Below are positions 7,154-12,542 of a DNA stretch of 12,542 nucleotides, piece after piece. Source of the stretch: SYIM01 sp039800205 (GTDB lineage Bacteria > Pseudomonadota > Gammaproteobacteria > Burkholderiales > Burkholderiaceae_E); the NCBI GenBank assembly GCA_039800205.1, contig JBDLRB010000013.1, positions 1 through 12,542 on the forward strand, read 5' to 3'. A model generated the notes under the pieces. That model made no database searches, was not told the origin of the DNA, and was given only the letters and a program-made list of their open reading frames with translations. How positions within the stretch are numbered: position 1 is the first letter of the stretch; each line of letters opens with the position of its first letter. Both the position numbers and the translations under genes were made by a program.

Positions 7154-8784
7154 GTACTGGCTTGCCCGTCATCGACCGGCACGAATGCGACCTCGCCTGG
7201 CAGGCGGTGGATCTCGCCTGTTCGGCCACCCGCCCCTTCTCGAGCGCTGAGCTGATCGATTCGGGCGGCGCAGCGCGGCTCGAGGCCCTGACCATCGAGG
7301 CCGCAGGCCTTCGGATCGATCTGTCCCGGCAGCGACTCCCCGGGATGGCCCGGCGAGCGCTCGAACATCTGGCCCAGGTGACTCAGCTGAGCGCGATGCG
7401 ATCGGCCATGATGGCTGGCCTCGCCATCAATGTGAGCGAGCAGCGGCCGGCCTTGCATACCGCCCTGCGGGCTCGTGAGGGATCGCCGACCGCTCCACTT
7501 GACCGCGCTCTGTCCACGCGTGTGGCCGAGACGCTTGACCGGATGCGCGGGGTTTCTGATTCGGTGCGGTCCGGGGCGTGGCGCGGTGCGACGGGTCGAC
7601 CCATCAGCGACATCCTTCATATCGGTATTGGGGGTTCTCAACTCGGACCCCAGCTGGCCTGCGAGGCCTTGCAGGCCTTTTCGCATCGGCGATTGCGCAT
7701 CCACTTTCTGGGCAACATCGACCCGGAGGCCTGGGCTCGAATCCGCCCCGAGTTGAATGCCGTAACCACGCTGGTAATTGTCGCTTCGAAGTCGTGGCGG
7801 ACGCCCGAGACGGCTCGTAATGCCCAGGCCGTCCGCGACTGGCTGCTGCACGGAGGGGTGAGCGAGCCCATGCTGCATCGGCACCTGCTGGGCGTCACCT
7901 CGAACCGCGAGGCTGCCCGACAGTTCGGAATCGCAGAGCCGCACTTGTTCGAATGCCCCGATTGGGTGGGCGGGCGCTATTCGCTGTGGGGCGCGATCGG
8001 GCTCCCCCTGATGATCGCAATCGGGCCCGACGCCTTCGACCGGATGCTTGAGGGCGCACGCCAGATGGACGAACACCATCTGGCTGCACCGACCCTCTGC
8101 AACGCGCCGGTCATGCTCGCGCTGACCAGCGCGTGGAATGCGCGGCTGTTTTCCGGGGCCAGTGAAGTCGTCATCCCCTACAGCGACCGATTGAGGCGCT
8201 TGGCAGCGCACCTGCAACAGCTTCAGATGGAGAGTAACGGCAAGTCGGTCCGGGCCGACGGGTCGGGTCGAGCGCGCAATGCCGCAATGCCGGTGATCTG
8301 GGGCGAGCCCGGAACCGAGAGCCAGCATTCGTTCTTTCAAGCGCTGCACCAGGGACCGATCGAGCACGCGATTGAATTGGTGATGGTCGCCGACCGAACG
8401 GCACCCGCCGACCCCTGGCAGCGGGACCGAGCCCTCCAGGCGAATGCGCTGGCTCAGGCTCAGGCCTTTTCACTAGGTCATGCCGACGCGCGCATCGAGC
8501 GACGCCATCCGGGCAGCCGGCCCGTCACGGTGATCACGCTCAATGGGCTGAATCCGGAGACCTTCGGTGCCCTGATTGCCCTCTACGAGCACAAGACGGC
8601 CTCGCTCGGCTGGCTCTGGGGCATCAATCCCTTCGATCAATGGGGTGTGGAATTGGGCAAACGGCTGGCCGAACGATTCGAAGCGTTGTTGGGCCAGGCC
8701 TTTTCGAGTGATCCGGATGCGCTCGATCTGGCCTCCGCGGCCAGCCTGACCGCCTTGTCAGGAGACCGACCGACGCTCGATTGA
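7150..8784 (+). CDS. pgi: Glucose-6-phosphate isomerase
   Basis: Pgi interconverts glucose 6-phosphate and fructose 6-phosphate in the cytosol, at the entry of glycolysis and in gluconeogenesis. The 544-residue length matches the E. coli enzyme (549). Family motifs are in order: IGIGGSQLGP (158-167), signature 1 WVGGRYSLWGAIG (272-284), the catalytic-Glu segment QMESNGK (Glu361), WGEPGTESQHSFFQ (catalytic His393) and signature 2 GINPFDQWGVELGK (491-504, Lys504). The phosphate loop reads SKSWRTPET (213-221), where better-known enzymes have SKTFTTQET, so an arginine replaces a threonine. The ATG overlaps the nnr stop (ATGA) and has GGAG at 7138-7141 with 8-nt spacing. The 3' end overlaps the end of the opposite-strand ybbA by 27 nt. 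The function is secure. Confidence 0.97.
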   Translation: MSTGLPVIDRHECDLAWQAVDLACSATRPFSSAELIDSGGAARLEALTIEAAGLRIDLSRQRLPGMARRALEHLAQVTQLSAMRSAMMAGLAINVSEQRPALHTALRAREGSPTAPLDRALSTRVAETLDRMRGVSDSVRSGAWRGATGRPISDILHIGIGGSQLGPQLACEALQAFSHRRLRIHFLGNIDPEAWARIRPELNAVTTLVIVASKSWRTPETARNAQAVRDWLLHGGVSEPMLHRHLLGVTSNREAARQFGIAEPHLFECPDWVGGRYSLWGAIGLPLMIAIGPDAFDRMLEGARQMDEHHLAAPTLCNAPVMLALTSAWNARLFSGASEVVIPYSDRLRRLAAHLQQLQMESNGKSVRADGSGRARNAAMPVIWGEPGTESQHSFFQALHQGPIEHAIELVMVADRTAPADPWQRDRALQANALAQAQAFSLGHADARIERRHPGSRPVTVITLNGLNPETFGALIALYEHKTASLGWLWGINPFDQWGVELGKRLAERFEALLGQAFSSDPDALDLASAASLTALSGDRPTLD

Positions 8785-9444
8785 CTCGAGGCGACCGGCA
8801 TGCAGCCTCAGCTTCAGTCCGCACCGTGCGGCCAGGGATTCGTCGTGCGTGACCAGGATCAGGGTCGATCCCGTCTCCCGATTCAGTTCGAACATCAGAT
8901 CCGCAACCCGCTCTCCGGTCGCAGCATCCAGGCTGCCGGTCGGTTCGTCAGCCAGCAGTAACGCAGGACGGGGCGCAAAGGCACGCGCCAGCGCGACCCG
9001 CTGCTGCTCCCCTCCGGACAGGGTCCGCGGATAGTGATGCAGCCGATCGCCCAGCCCCACCCGCTCGAGCAGATGCTGAGCGACCGCAGACGCATCGCGA
9101 CGGCCTGCCAACTCCAGCGGCAACATGACGTTTTCAAGCGCAGTCATCTGGTGCAGCAGCTGAAACGACTGGAAGACAAATCCCAGATGCTGCGCCCGCC
9201 ACGCCGCCCGGGCCTCCTCATCGAGCGCATCCAGCGCCTGGCCAAAGATCGATACGGAACCACTGCTGGGTCGATCGAGCCCAGCCACCAACCCCAGCAG
9301 GGTCGACTTGCCGGAGCCCGAAGCGCCCACGATCGCCGCTGTTTCACCGGCCGGGATGCTGAAGCTGACCTGATCGAGAATGGTCAAGCAACCCTGGGCG
9401 TCTCTCACCTTCTGAGTCAGCGCGTCGACGATAATGGCGGTCAT
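8758..9444 (-). CDS. ybbA: ABC transporter ATP-binding protein, YbbA type (LolD/MacB class)
   Basis: The 228-residue ATPase has every nucleotide-binding motif: Walker A GASGSGKST (40-48), Q-loop Gln92 in FVFQSF, signature LSGGEQQ (142-148), Walker B LLLADEP (162-168) and H-loop His200. SLDAATGERVADLMFELNRE, LDEEARA and the tail AARCGLKLRL resemble E. coli YbbA more than LolD. YbbA normally works with the large permease YbbP in a type VII (MacB-like) transporter. Divergent tesA is the same neighbour as in E. coli, which supports the call. The start at 9444 is favoured by a strong AGGAAG ribosome site; a longer frame to 9510 would add 22 non-homologous residues. No permease gene follows: the 3' end runs 27 nt into the end of convergent pgi. 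The partner must be elsewhere or lost. Confidence 0.92.
   Translation of the reverse strand: MTAIIVDALTQKVRDAQGCLTILDQVSFSIPAGETAAIVGASGSGKSTLLGLVAGLDRPSSGSVSIFGQALDALDEEARAAWRAQHLGFVFQSFQLLHQMTALENVMLPLELAGRRDASAVAQHLLERVGLGDRLHHYPRTLSGGEQQRVALARAFAPRPALLLADEPTGSLDAATGERVADLMFELNRETGSTLILVTHDESLAARCGLKLRLHAGRLESIERRSVS
9430..9435 (+). promoter_or_regulatory. Possible -10 box for tesA inside ybbA
   Basis: GATAAT matches the -10 consensus at 5 of 6 bases and would place the transcript start near 9442, 22 nt before ATG 9464. I see no clear -35 box at 16-18 bp spacing, so this is tentative. If real, it lies within the first codons of ybbA. Confidence 0.25.
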
Positions 9445-9450
9445 GAAACA

Positions 9451-9456
9451 CTTCCT
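9451..9456 (-). promoter_or_regulatory. Shine-Dalgarno site that fixes the ybbA start
   Basis: On the minus strand these bases read AGGAAG, ending 6 nt before the ATG at 9444-9442. This is the strongest ribosome site at this end of the gene and selects the start whose protein begins MTAIIVDAL. The same bases fall inside the tesA frame if tesA starts at 9434 or 9443. Confidence 0.7.
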
Positions 9457-9463
9457 GGAACGG

Positions 9464-10192
9464 ATGGAGGGCGGGCGTCGTCCGCTCACTCGCCGAGGCG
9501 TGCTGGCCACGATCGGTGCGCTGACTGTTTGCCCTAGTGTACTGCCCGCTGCGGCTCAATCCCCTGCCGCGGGCGGGGCAGGCGCATCAGCCTTGACGGG
9601 CGCCCCCCAGGCATCTCGTTCCGACCGTCCGACGCTGCTCGTGCTGGGCGACAGCTTGTCGGCCGAGTACGGGCTGACTCGGGGCACCGGATGGGTTCAG
9701 CGCCTCAGTGAACGATTGTCCGCCCGGGGCTTCGACTACCGAATCGTCAATGCCAGCATCAGCGGCGAGACAACGGCGGGTGGACTCACCCGGATCGAGG
9801 GCCTGTTGCGCCGCCAGCGCCCGGCCATCGTGATCATCGAGTTAGGTGGAAACGATGCCTTGCGTGGACTGGATCTGGCCTCGACCCGAAGCAACCTGCG
9901 TGCGATGGCTCAGCGCGCGCGGGCGGCGGGCGCGCGGGTCATGCTTCTTGGCATGCAGATGCCCCCCAACTACGGTGTGTCCTACGGCCAGGGGTTCTCG
10001 CGTCTGTTCGCCGAGGTCGCCCGTGAGACCGAGTCTGCGCTCGTGCCGTTTTTTCTCGAGGATATCGGCGACCGGTTCGAATACTTCCAGCCCGACCGGA
10101 TCCATCCGAACGAGAGCGCCCAGCCGCTGATGATGGAGCGGGTATGGCCTGCGCTTGAGGCCCTCCTCAGGGCGAGCGCTCAGGGGCGCTGA
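9464..10192 (+). CDS. tesA: TesA-type SGNH/GDSL esterase (multifunctional acyl-CoA thioesterase / lysophospholipase), exported
   Basis: From ATG 9464 the protein has 242 residues. All SGNH blocks are present: GDSLSAEYG with nucleophile Ser64, NASISGET with oxyanion Gly101, LGGNDALRG with Asn130, and DRIHPN with Asp211 and His214. NASISGETTAGGL and MQMPPNYG are typical of TesA/arylesterase enzymes, periplasmic hydrolases of acyl thioesters, esters and lysophospholipids. The N-terminus, MEGGRRPLTRRGVLATIGAL, contains a twin-arginine motif (TRRGVL), then a hydrophobic stretch and PAAA before Gln32, a plausible signal-peptidase site. That suggests Tat export, whereas E. coli TesA uses a Sec-type signal. 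The start is uncertain: in-frame ATGs at 9434 and 9443 would add 10 or 7 residues, and none has a strong ribosome site. The gene diverges from ybbA, as in E. coli, and its last 13 nt overlap the convergent dehydrogenase gene. Confidence 0.9.
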   Translation: MEGGRRPLTRRGVLATIGALTVCPSVLPAAAQSPAAGGAGASALTGAPQASRSDRPTLLVLGDSLSAEYGLTRGTGWVQRLSERLSARGFDYRIVNASISGETTAGGLTRIEGLLRRQRPAIVIIELGGNDALRGLDLASTRSNLRAMAQRARAAGARVMLLGMQMPPNYGVSYGQGFSRLFAEVARETESALVPFFLEDIGDRFEYFQPDRIHPNESAQPLMMERVWPALEALLRASAQGR

Positions 10193-11094
10193 TCCATCCC
10201 ACGCGGATCGTCCGCGTCGCGCTGCTCGAGCAGTCGGTCTGCATACGCCGGCCAGCCCCGACCGGTCCCCCAGTTCGAAAACTGGCCCTCGCGGGCCTGC
10301 CCGGCCATCCAGCCGTGCTTTTGAGCGATCGCCGATGTCAACGAGGCCTCAAACCCGGCCTCCTCGACCGTTCGGGCCGCCTCCCGCATTTCCTCCGCCC
10401 GCCGACGACCGTGCTGGGCCACGCGACTGAAAAAATATTCTCCTTGACGAGTCCAGTCGATCCCGGGAAACGTTTCCTGAAGTGTGGCGATCATCGCGTC
10501 TTCGACCCCGTAGTGACGCGCCGTCGTGTAGCTTTCGATCACCAGCGCTTCAAGCCCCTTGATCATGACACTGCGACACATCTTGGTCGCCGAGGCCACA
10601 CCGTAGCGATCGCTCGCGATCTCAGGCTTCATGCCCCATCCGCTCAGGATCGGTGCAAGCTCGACCGCACCCGGCCCGCCAAGAAGCATGGGTACGGCAA
10701 TCCCATGTGGGGGAACGGAGGTCATGACCCCCGCCTCGACATACCGGCCGCCTGCAGTGTTGATCGCCTCGGCCGCCTGCTGCTTGGTGAGCGGGGACGC
10801 TGAATTCAGATCCAGAAACCAGCCCCCGGGTTGGATCGAGCCCGCAACGGCCTGGGCCACCTCAAGGGTGCTCGACGCGGTCACAGCCGAGACAATCAGG
10901 TCAGCCCCCGCACACAGGGCTTCGACCCCGTTGACCAGATGGATCTGCGCAGCCTCAGCGGCCGCCCGCATCGCAGTCGATGCAAGCGTGTCCGGAAGCA
11001 GGCGATCCCAGGCGGACATCTGTGCACAGTGACGACGCAGACCCGCGCCCATGATTTGTCCCACTTCGCCAAAACCAATCAGTCCAATCCGCAT
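10180..11094 (-). CDS. NAD(P)-dependent dehydrogenase, 3-hydroxyisobutyrate dehydrogenase-like with DUF1932 C-terminus
   Basis: The 304-residue protein starts with a Rossmann fold, MRIGLIGFGEVGQ, whose Gly6, Gly8 and Gly11 form the dinucleotide loop. DLNSASPLTK (95-104) corresponds to the substrate-binding segment of beta-hydroxyacid dehydrogenases, and ATKMCRSVMIKGLEALVIES (169-188) carries the presumed catalytic lysine Lys171. Residues about 175-250 resemble DUF1932, found in uncharacterised relatives of 6-phosphogluconate and 3-hydroxyisobutyrate dehydrogenases. The usual KxxN pattern reads KMCR here, so the asparagine is missing. The substrate cannot be told. The start has AGGAG at 11105-11109, 10 nt upstream. 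The gene follows the transglutaminase gene on the same strand after 78 nt, and a weak promoter may lie in that gap. Its 3' end overlaps tesA by 13 nt. Confidence 0.85.
   Translation of the reverse strand: MRIGLIGFGEVGQIMGAGLRRHCAQMSAWDRLLPDTLASTAMRAAAEAAQIHLVNGVEALCAGADLIVSAVTASSTLEVAQAVAGSIQPGGWFLDLNSASPLTKQQAAEAINTAGGRYVEAGVMTSVPPHGIAVPMLLGGPGAVELAPILSGWGMKPEIASDRYGVASATKMCRSVMIKGLEALVIESYTTARHYGVEDAMIATLQETFPGIDWTRQGEYFFSRVAQHGRRRAEEMREAARTVEEAGFEASLTSAIAQKHGWMAGQAREGQFSNWGTGRGWPAYADRLLEQRDADDPRGMDQRP
10201..10233. repeat. Two adjacent inverted repeats just past tesA
   Basis: ACGCGGA (10201-10207) pairs with TCCGCGT (10211-10217) across a 3-base loop; four bases on is the perfect 12-bp palindrome CTGCTCGAGCAG (10222-10233). 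They begin 8 bases after the tesA stop, where a terminator would be expected, but lie inside the last codons of the opposite dehydrogenase gene and are not followed by a T run. They may end or protect the tesA transcript, or be chance in GC-rich code. Confidence 0.4.
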
Positions 11095-11104
11095 GATGTT
11101 CGAG

Positions 11105-11109
11105 CTCCT
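11105..11109 (-). promoter_or_regulatory. Shine-Dalgarno site of the dehydrogenase gene
   Basis: The minus strand reads AGGAG here, 10 nt before the ATG at 11094-11092. It supports that start, which also lies directly before the Rossmann strand. Confidence 0.6.
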
Positions 11110-11140
11110 GCCTGTGGCGGTCGTATGAGAAAACGCCGCA

Positions 11141-11146
11141 ATGATA
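11141..11146 (-). promoter_or_regulatory. Weak -10-like box in the gap before the dehydrogenase gene
   Basis: The minus strand reads TATCAT (5 of 6 matches to TATAAT) about 47 bases before the dehydrogenase ATG. No convincing -35 box precedes it; that area is a run of G. It may allow independent expression from the transglutaminase genes upstream, but read-through is equally possible. Confidence 0.3.
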
Positions 11147-11172
11147 GGCGAGGATGCGCCCCCCCGGATCGC

Positions 11173-12063
11173 CTAGCCTGCGAGCAGGTCCACGACGACG
11201 GAGACGGACAGTTGCTGGTCTCCCCGACCCATCATCACACCGCGCAGCGGAGCCACGTCGGCATAGTCCCGGCCCCAGGCGAGCGTGATGAATTCGGACT
11301 GAGCCAGCTTGGCATTCGTCGGGTCGAAGGCCACCCAGCCGTAGCCCGGCGCATGGCTGGCCACCCAGGCGTGCGAGGCGTGACCGCCCACCCTGCTCTG
11401 CCCCGTGCCCTCGCTGAAAATGTAGCCGCTGACATAACGCGCAGGTAAACCGATCGAGCGCAGTGCGCTGATCATCAGGTGAGCGAAATCCTGACAAACG
11501 CCTCGCCGGGACTTCAACAGATCGATCACCGGCGTACCAACGGTCGTGGAACCGCGATCGTAGGCAAAATCGCAGTGAATGCGCGCATTCAGATCGAGCA
11601 TCGATTCGAGCCAGCCGCGCCCAGTACCGAAGGACACTCCTGCGTATCCGGCCGCTTCTGCGAGAACGGGGGCACGGAGCGAACCCACGCGACAGAGTTC
11701 GATCTCGAGATCGATGTCACCCAGCGCTGTTCGTTGAGGCCGACGAGCCTGCTGCCAGTCGAAATCGCACCCCGCGATACAGTCCCAAGCGGCCCCTGCA
11801 CCCACCCGCACCTCGGAGCGCGCCCGGACAAGCAATGCTTCGTGAGGCGCCTCGATCGAGAATCGGTGCACGCTGTTGCCGAACGGATCTATTTCGATCC
11901 AGCGTTCGCAAGGCTGCGGCGACACGCTGAAATCGTGTGAGAGCAGATGCTGCCAGGGGGTCTGCCGGGGAATCAGGTGTGCGCGCTGCCGGGACGCCGT
12001 CGCCGGGCCGTCGTAGCGATACCGTGTTTCGTGAGTCACGCGATAGCGTACGGGGTCAATCAC
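11173..12063 (-). CDS. Transglutaminase-like cysteine hydrolase of the alpha-E/ATP-grasp module
   Basis: From the GTG at 12063 the protein has 296 residues. It opens with YRVTHETRYRYDGPA, the start of the bacterial transglutaminase N-terminal domain (about 4-85, including LIPRQTPWQHLLSH and DPFGNSVHRF). A transglutaminase-like catalytic domain follows at about 150-255. The papain-like triad is complete: Cys190 in RRGVCQDFAHL, His231 in HASHAWVA and Asp247 in AFDPTN. No signal peptide is seen, so it is probably cytosolic. Proteins of this type sit next to alpha-E and circularly permuted ATP-grasp genes and are predicted to hydrolyse or transfer peptide or amide bonds; the substrate is unknown. 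I prefer the GTG because it forms a GTGA overlap with the upstream stop and places the family N-terminus at residue 1. ATG 12114 would add 17 non-homologous residues and a 55-nt overlap. Confidence 0.9.
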   Translation of the reverse strand: MIDPVRYRVTHETRYRYDGPATASRQRAHLIPRQTPWQHLLSHDFSVSPQPCERWIEIDPFGNSVHRFSIEAPHEALLVRARSEVRVGAGAAWDCIAGCDFDWQQARRPQRTALGDIDLEIELCRVGSLRAPVLAEAAGYAGVSFGTGRGWLESMLDLNARIHCDFAYDRGSTTVGTPVIDLLKSRRGVCQDFAHLMISALRSIGLPARYVSGYIFSEGTGQSRVGGHASHAWVASHAPGYGWVAFDPTNAKLAQSEFITLAWGRDYADVAPLRGVMMGRGDQQLSVSVVVDLLAG

Positions 12064-12542
12064 AATGCCGGTGTCCGATTGAGGCGAGGGGCTCGCGCCG
12101 GCCTGAAGAGCCACTGATGCAGGAGATCACTCAAATCGAACACGCCCGTGCGGAGCCGCCCGATGGCGTCCATCAGAACCGGCTCGTCGGCCGAGGCGCC
12201 CGGGCGGGCGTTGTCGCAATCAAGCGCTTGAAGGGCGGCCAACGCGCTGGAGCGGGCGTGCGGCACATCGTTCCGGAACAGCCACTCCACGTCAGCCCGG
12301 ACCTGCAGGGCCAACACGTGTAAGCGGGCCGGATGATTCGGGTCGATCGACCGCCCATGACGTGGATCGCCCATCATCGGCGGCGGCCAACGCGCGGGTT
12401 CCGGATCATCGGCGGATGCGTACAGTTGAAGCAACCATTCGTCGCGCCCACGGGCATCCGCACGCAAGGCGACCTGCAATGCAAGGCTCTGAAAGCCCAT
12501 TCGCTCGATCGAGCGCCCGAGCCTCACGATGCGTGCCGCCAC
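12060..12542 (-). CDS. Alpha-E (DUF403) domain protein, C-terminal part, cut by the right edge
   Basis: The frame is open from the right edge to TGA at 12062-12060 and gives 160 residues; the true start is beyond 12542. RIVRLGRSIERMGFQSLALQ near its beginning resembles the internal 'FLDLGRRIERA' helix of alpha-E proteins. SIDPNHPARLHVLALQV corresponds to the later 'LDPDNPRSLAFQL' helix, and a last helix (LRTGVFDLSDLLHQWLF) closes the domain. Alpha-E is an all-helical domain, stand-alone or fused to a circularly permuted ATP-grasp ligase, and nearly always next to a transglutaminase-like gene, as here. Its role is unknown; peptide tagging or amide-bond formation has been predicted from context. 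The tyrosine- and arginine-rich helix usual between the two motifs looks replaced by a proline-rich segment (EPARWPPPMMGDPRHG), so the copy is divergent. Whether an ATP-grasp domain is fused upstream cannot be seen. Confidence 0.72.
   Translation of the reverse strand: MAARIVRLGRSIERMGFQSLALQVALRADARGRDEWLLQLYASADDPEPARWPPPMMGDPRHGRSIDPNHPARLHVLALQVRADVEWLFRNDVPHARSSALAALQALDCDNARPGASADEPVLMDAIGRLRTGVFDLSDLLHQWLFRPARAPRLNRTPAL

Noticed and set aside
6370..7826. Identical 15-mer GGCTCGTAATGCCCA at 6370-6384 and 7812-7826
   Set aside because: Both copies encode Ala-Arg-Asn-Ala in frame within unrelated conserved motifs of nnr and pgi; this is chance similarity.
6559..8367. A 602-codon open frame on the minus strand opposite nnr and pgi
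   Set aside because: It lies antisense to two well-supported genes. Its translation is rich in Arg, Ser and Pro with no recognisable domain, as expected for a shadow frame in GC-rich code.
9445..9510. Upstream start of ybbA at 9510
   Set aside because: The extra 22 residues are basic and proline-rich and come before the family N-terminus; the strong AGGAAG site supports 9444.
12064..12114. ATG start of the transglutaminase at 12114
   Set aside because: It adds 17 non-homologous residues and a 55-nt overlap. The GTG at 12063 gives a GTGA junction and a proper N-terminus.
12502..12515. Perfect 14-bp palindrome CGCTCGATCGAGCG
   Set aside because: It encodes the Arg-Ser-Ile-Glu-Arg helix of the alpha-E protein. 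GATC-centred palindromes are common in this sequence, and there is no regulatory context.

Overview
The window is dense, GC-rich bacterial chromosome with almost no non-coding DNA. Gene content and neighbour pairs point to a gammaproteobacterium with a compact genome: a long single-chain PurL, a QmcA/NfeD pair, and a YbbA ATPase divergent from a TesA-type esterase, as in Escherichia coli. A halophilic or sulfur-oxidising lineage near Chromatiales would fit, but I cannot name the genus. I see no tRNA, rRNA, insertion sequence, CRISPR array or phage gene.

Layout. (1) 1-200, plus strand: the 3' end of a YkgJ-type cysteine-cluster protein. (2) 262-4293, minus strand: purL, full-length phosphoribosylformylglycinamidine synthase, with a GC hairpin between the two convergent genes. 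(3) 4294-4426: a 133-bp divergent promoter region. (4) 4427-8784, plus strand: a four-gene operon, qmcA (SPFH membrane scaffold), a short nfeD-like gene, nnr (NAD(P)HX epimerase/dehydratase) and pgi (glucose-6-phosphate isomerase). Its junctions overlap by 4, 20 and 4 nt, so it is probably one coupled transcript from a TTGACT-N16-TATCTT promoter. (5) 8758-9444, minus: a YbbA-like ABC ATPase without its usual permease gene, colliding 5' to 5' with (6) tesA (about 9464-10192, plus), whose product carries a twin-arginine type signal peptide. (7) 10180-11094, minus: an NAD(P)-binding dehydrogenase with a DUF1932-type C-terminus. (8) 11173-12063 and 12060-12542, minus: a transglutaminase-like protein coupled by a GTGA overlap to the C-terminal part of an alpha-E (DUF403) protein that runs off the right edge. 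These last two are two thirds of the poorly understood ATP-grasp / alpha-E / transglutaminase module.

Most genes are housekeeping: purine synthesis, glycolysis, cofactor repair and membrane organisation. The parts that deserve attention are the NfeD-like protein cut off where its OB-fold should begin, the orphan YbbA ATPase, the collision between the ybbA and tesA start regions, and the divergent alpha-E/transglutaminase module at the right edge. I did not find a clearly new multi-gene system; the alpha-E/transglutaminase module is the nearest candidate and most of it lies outside the window.
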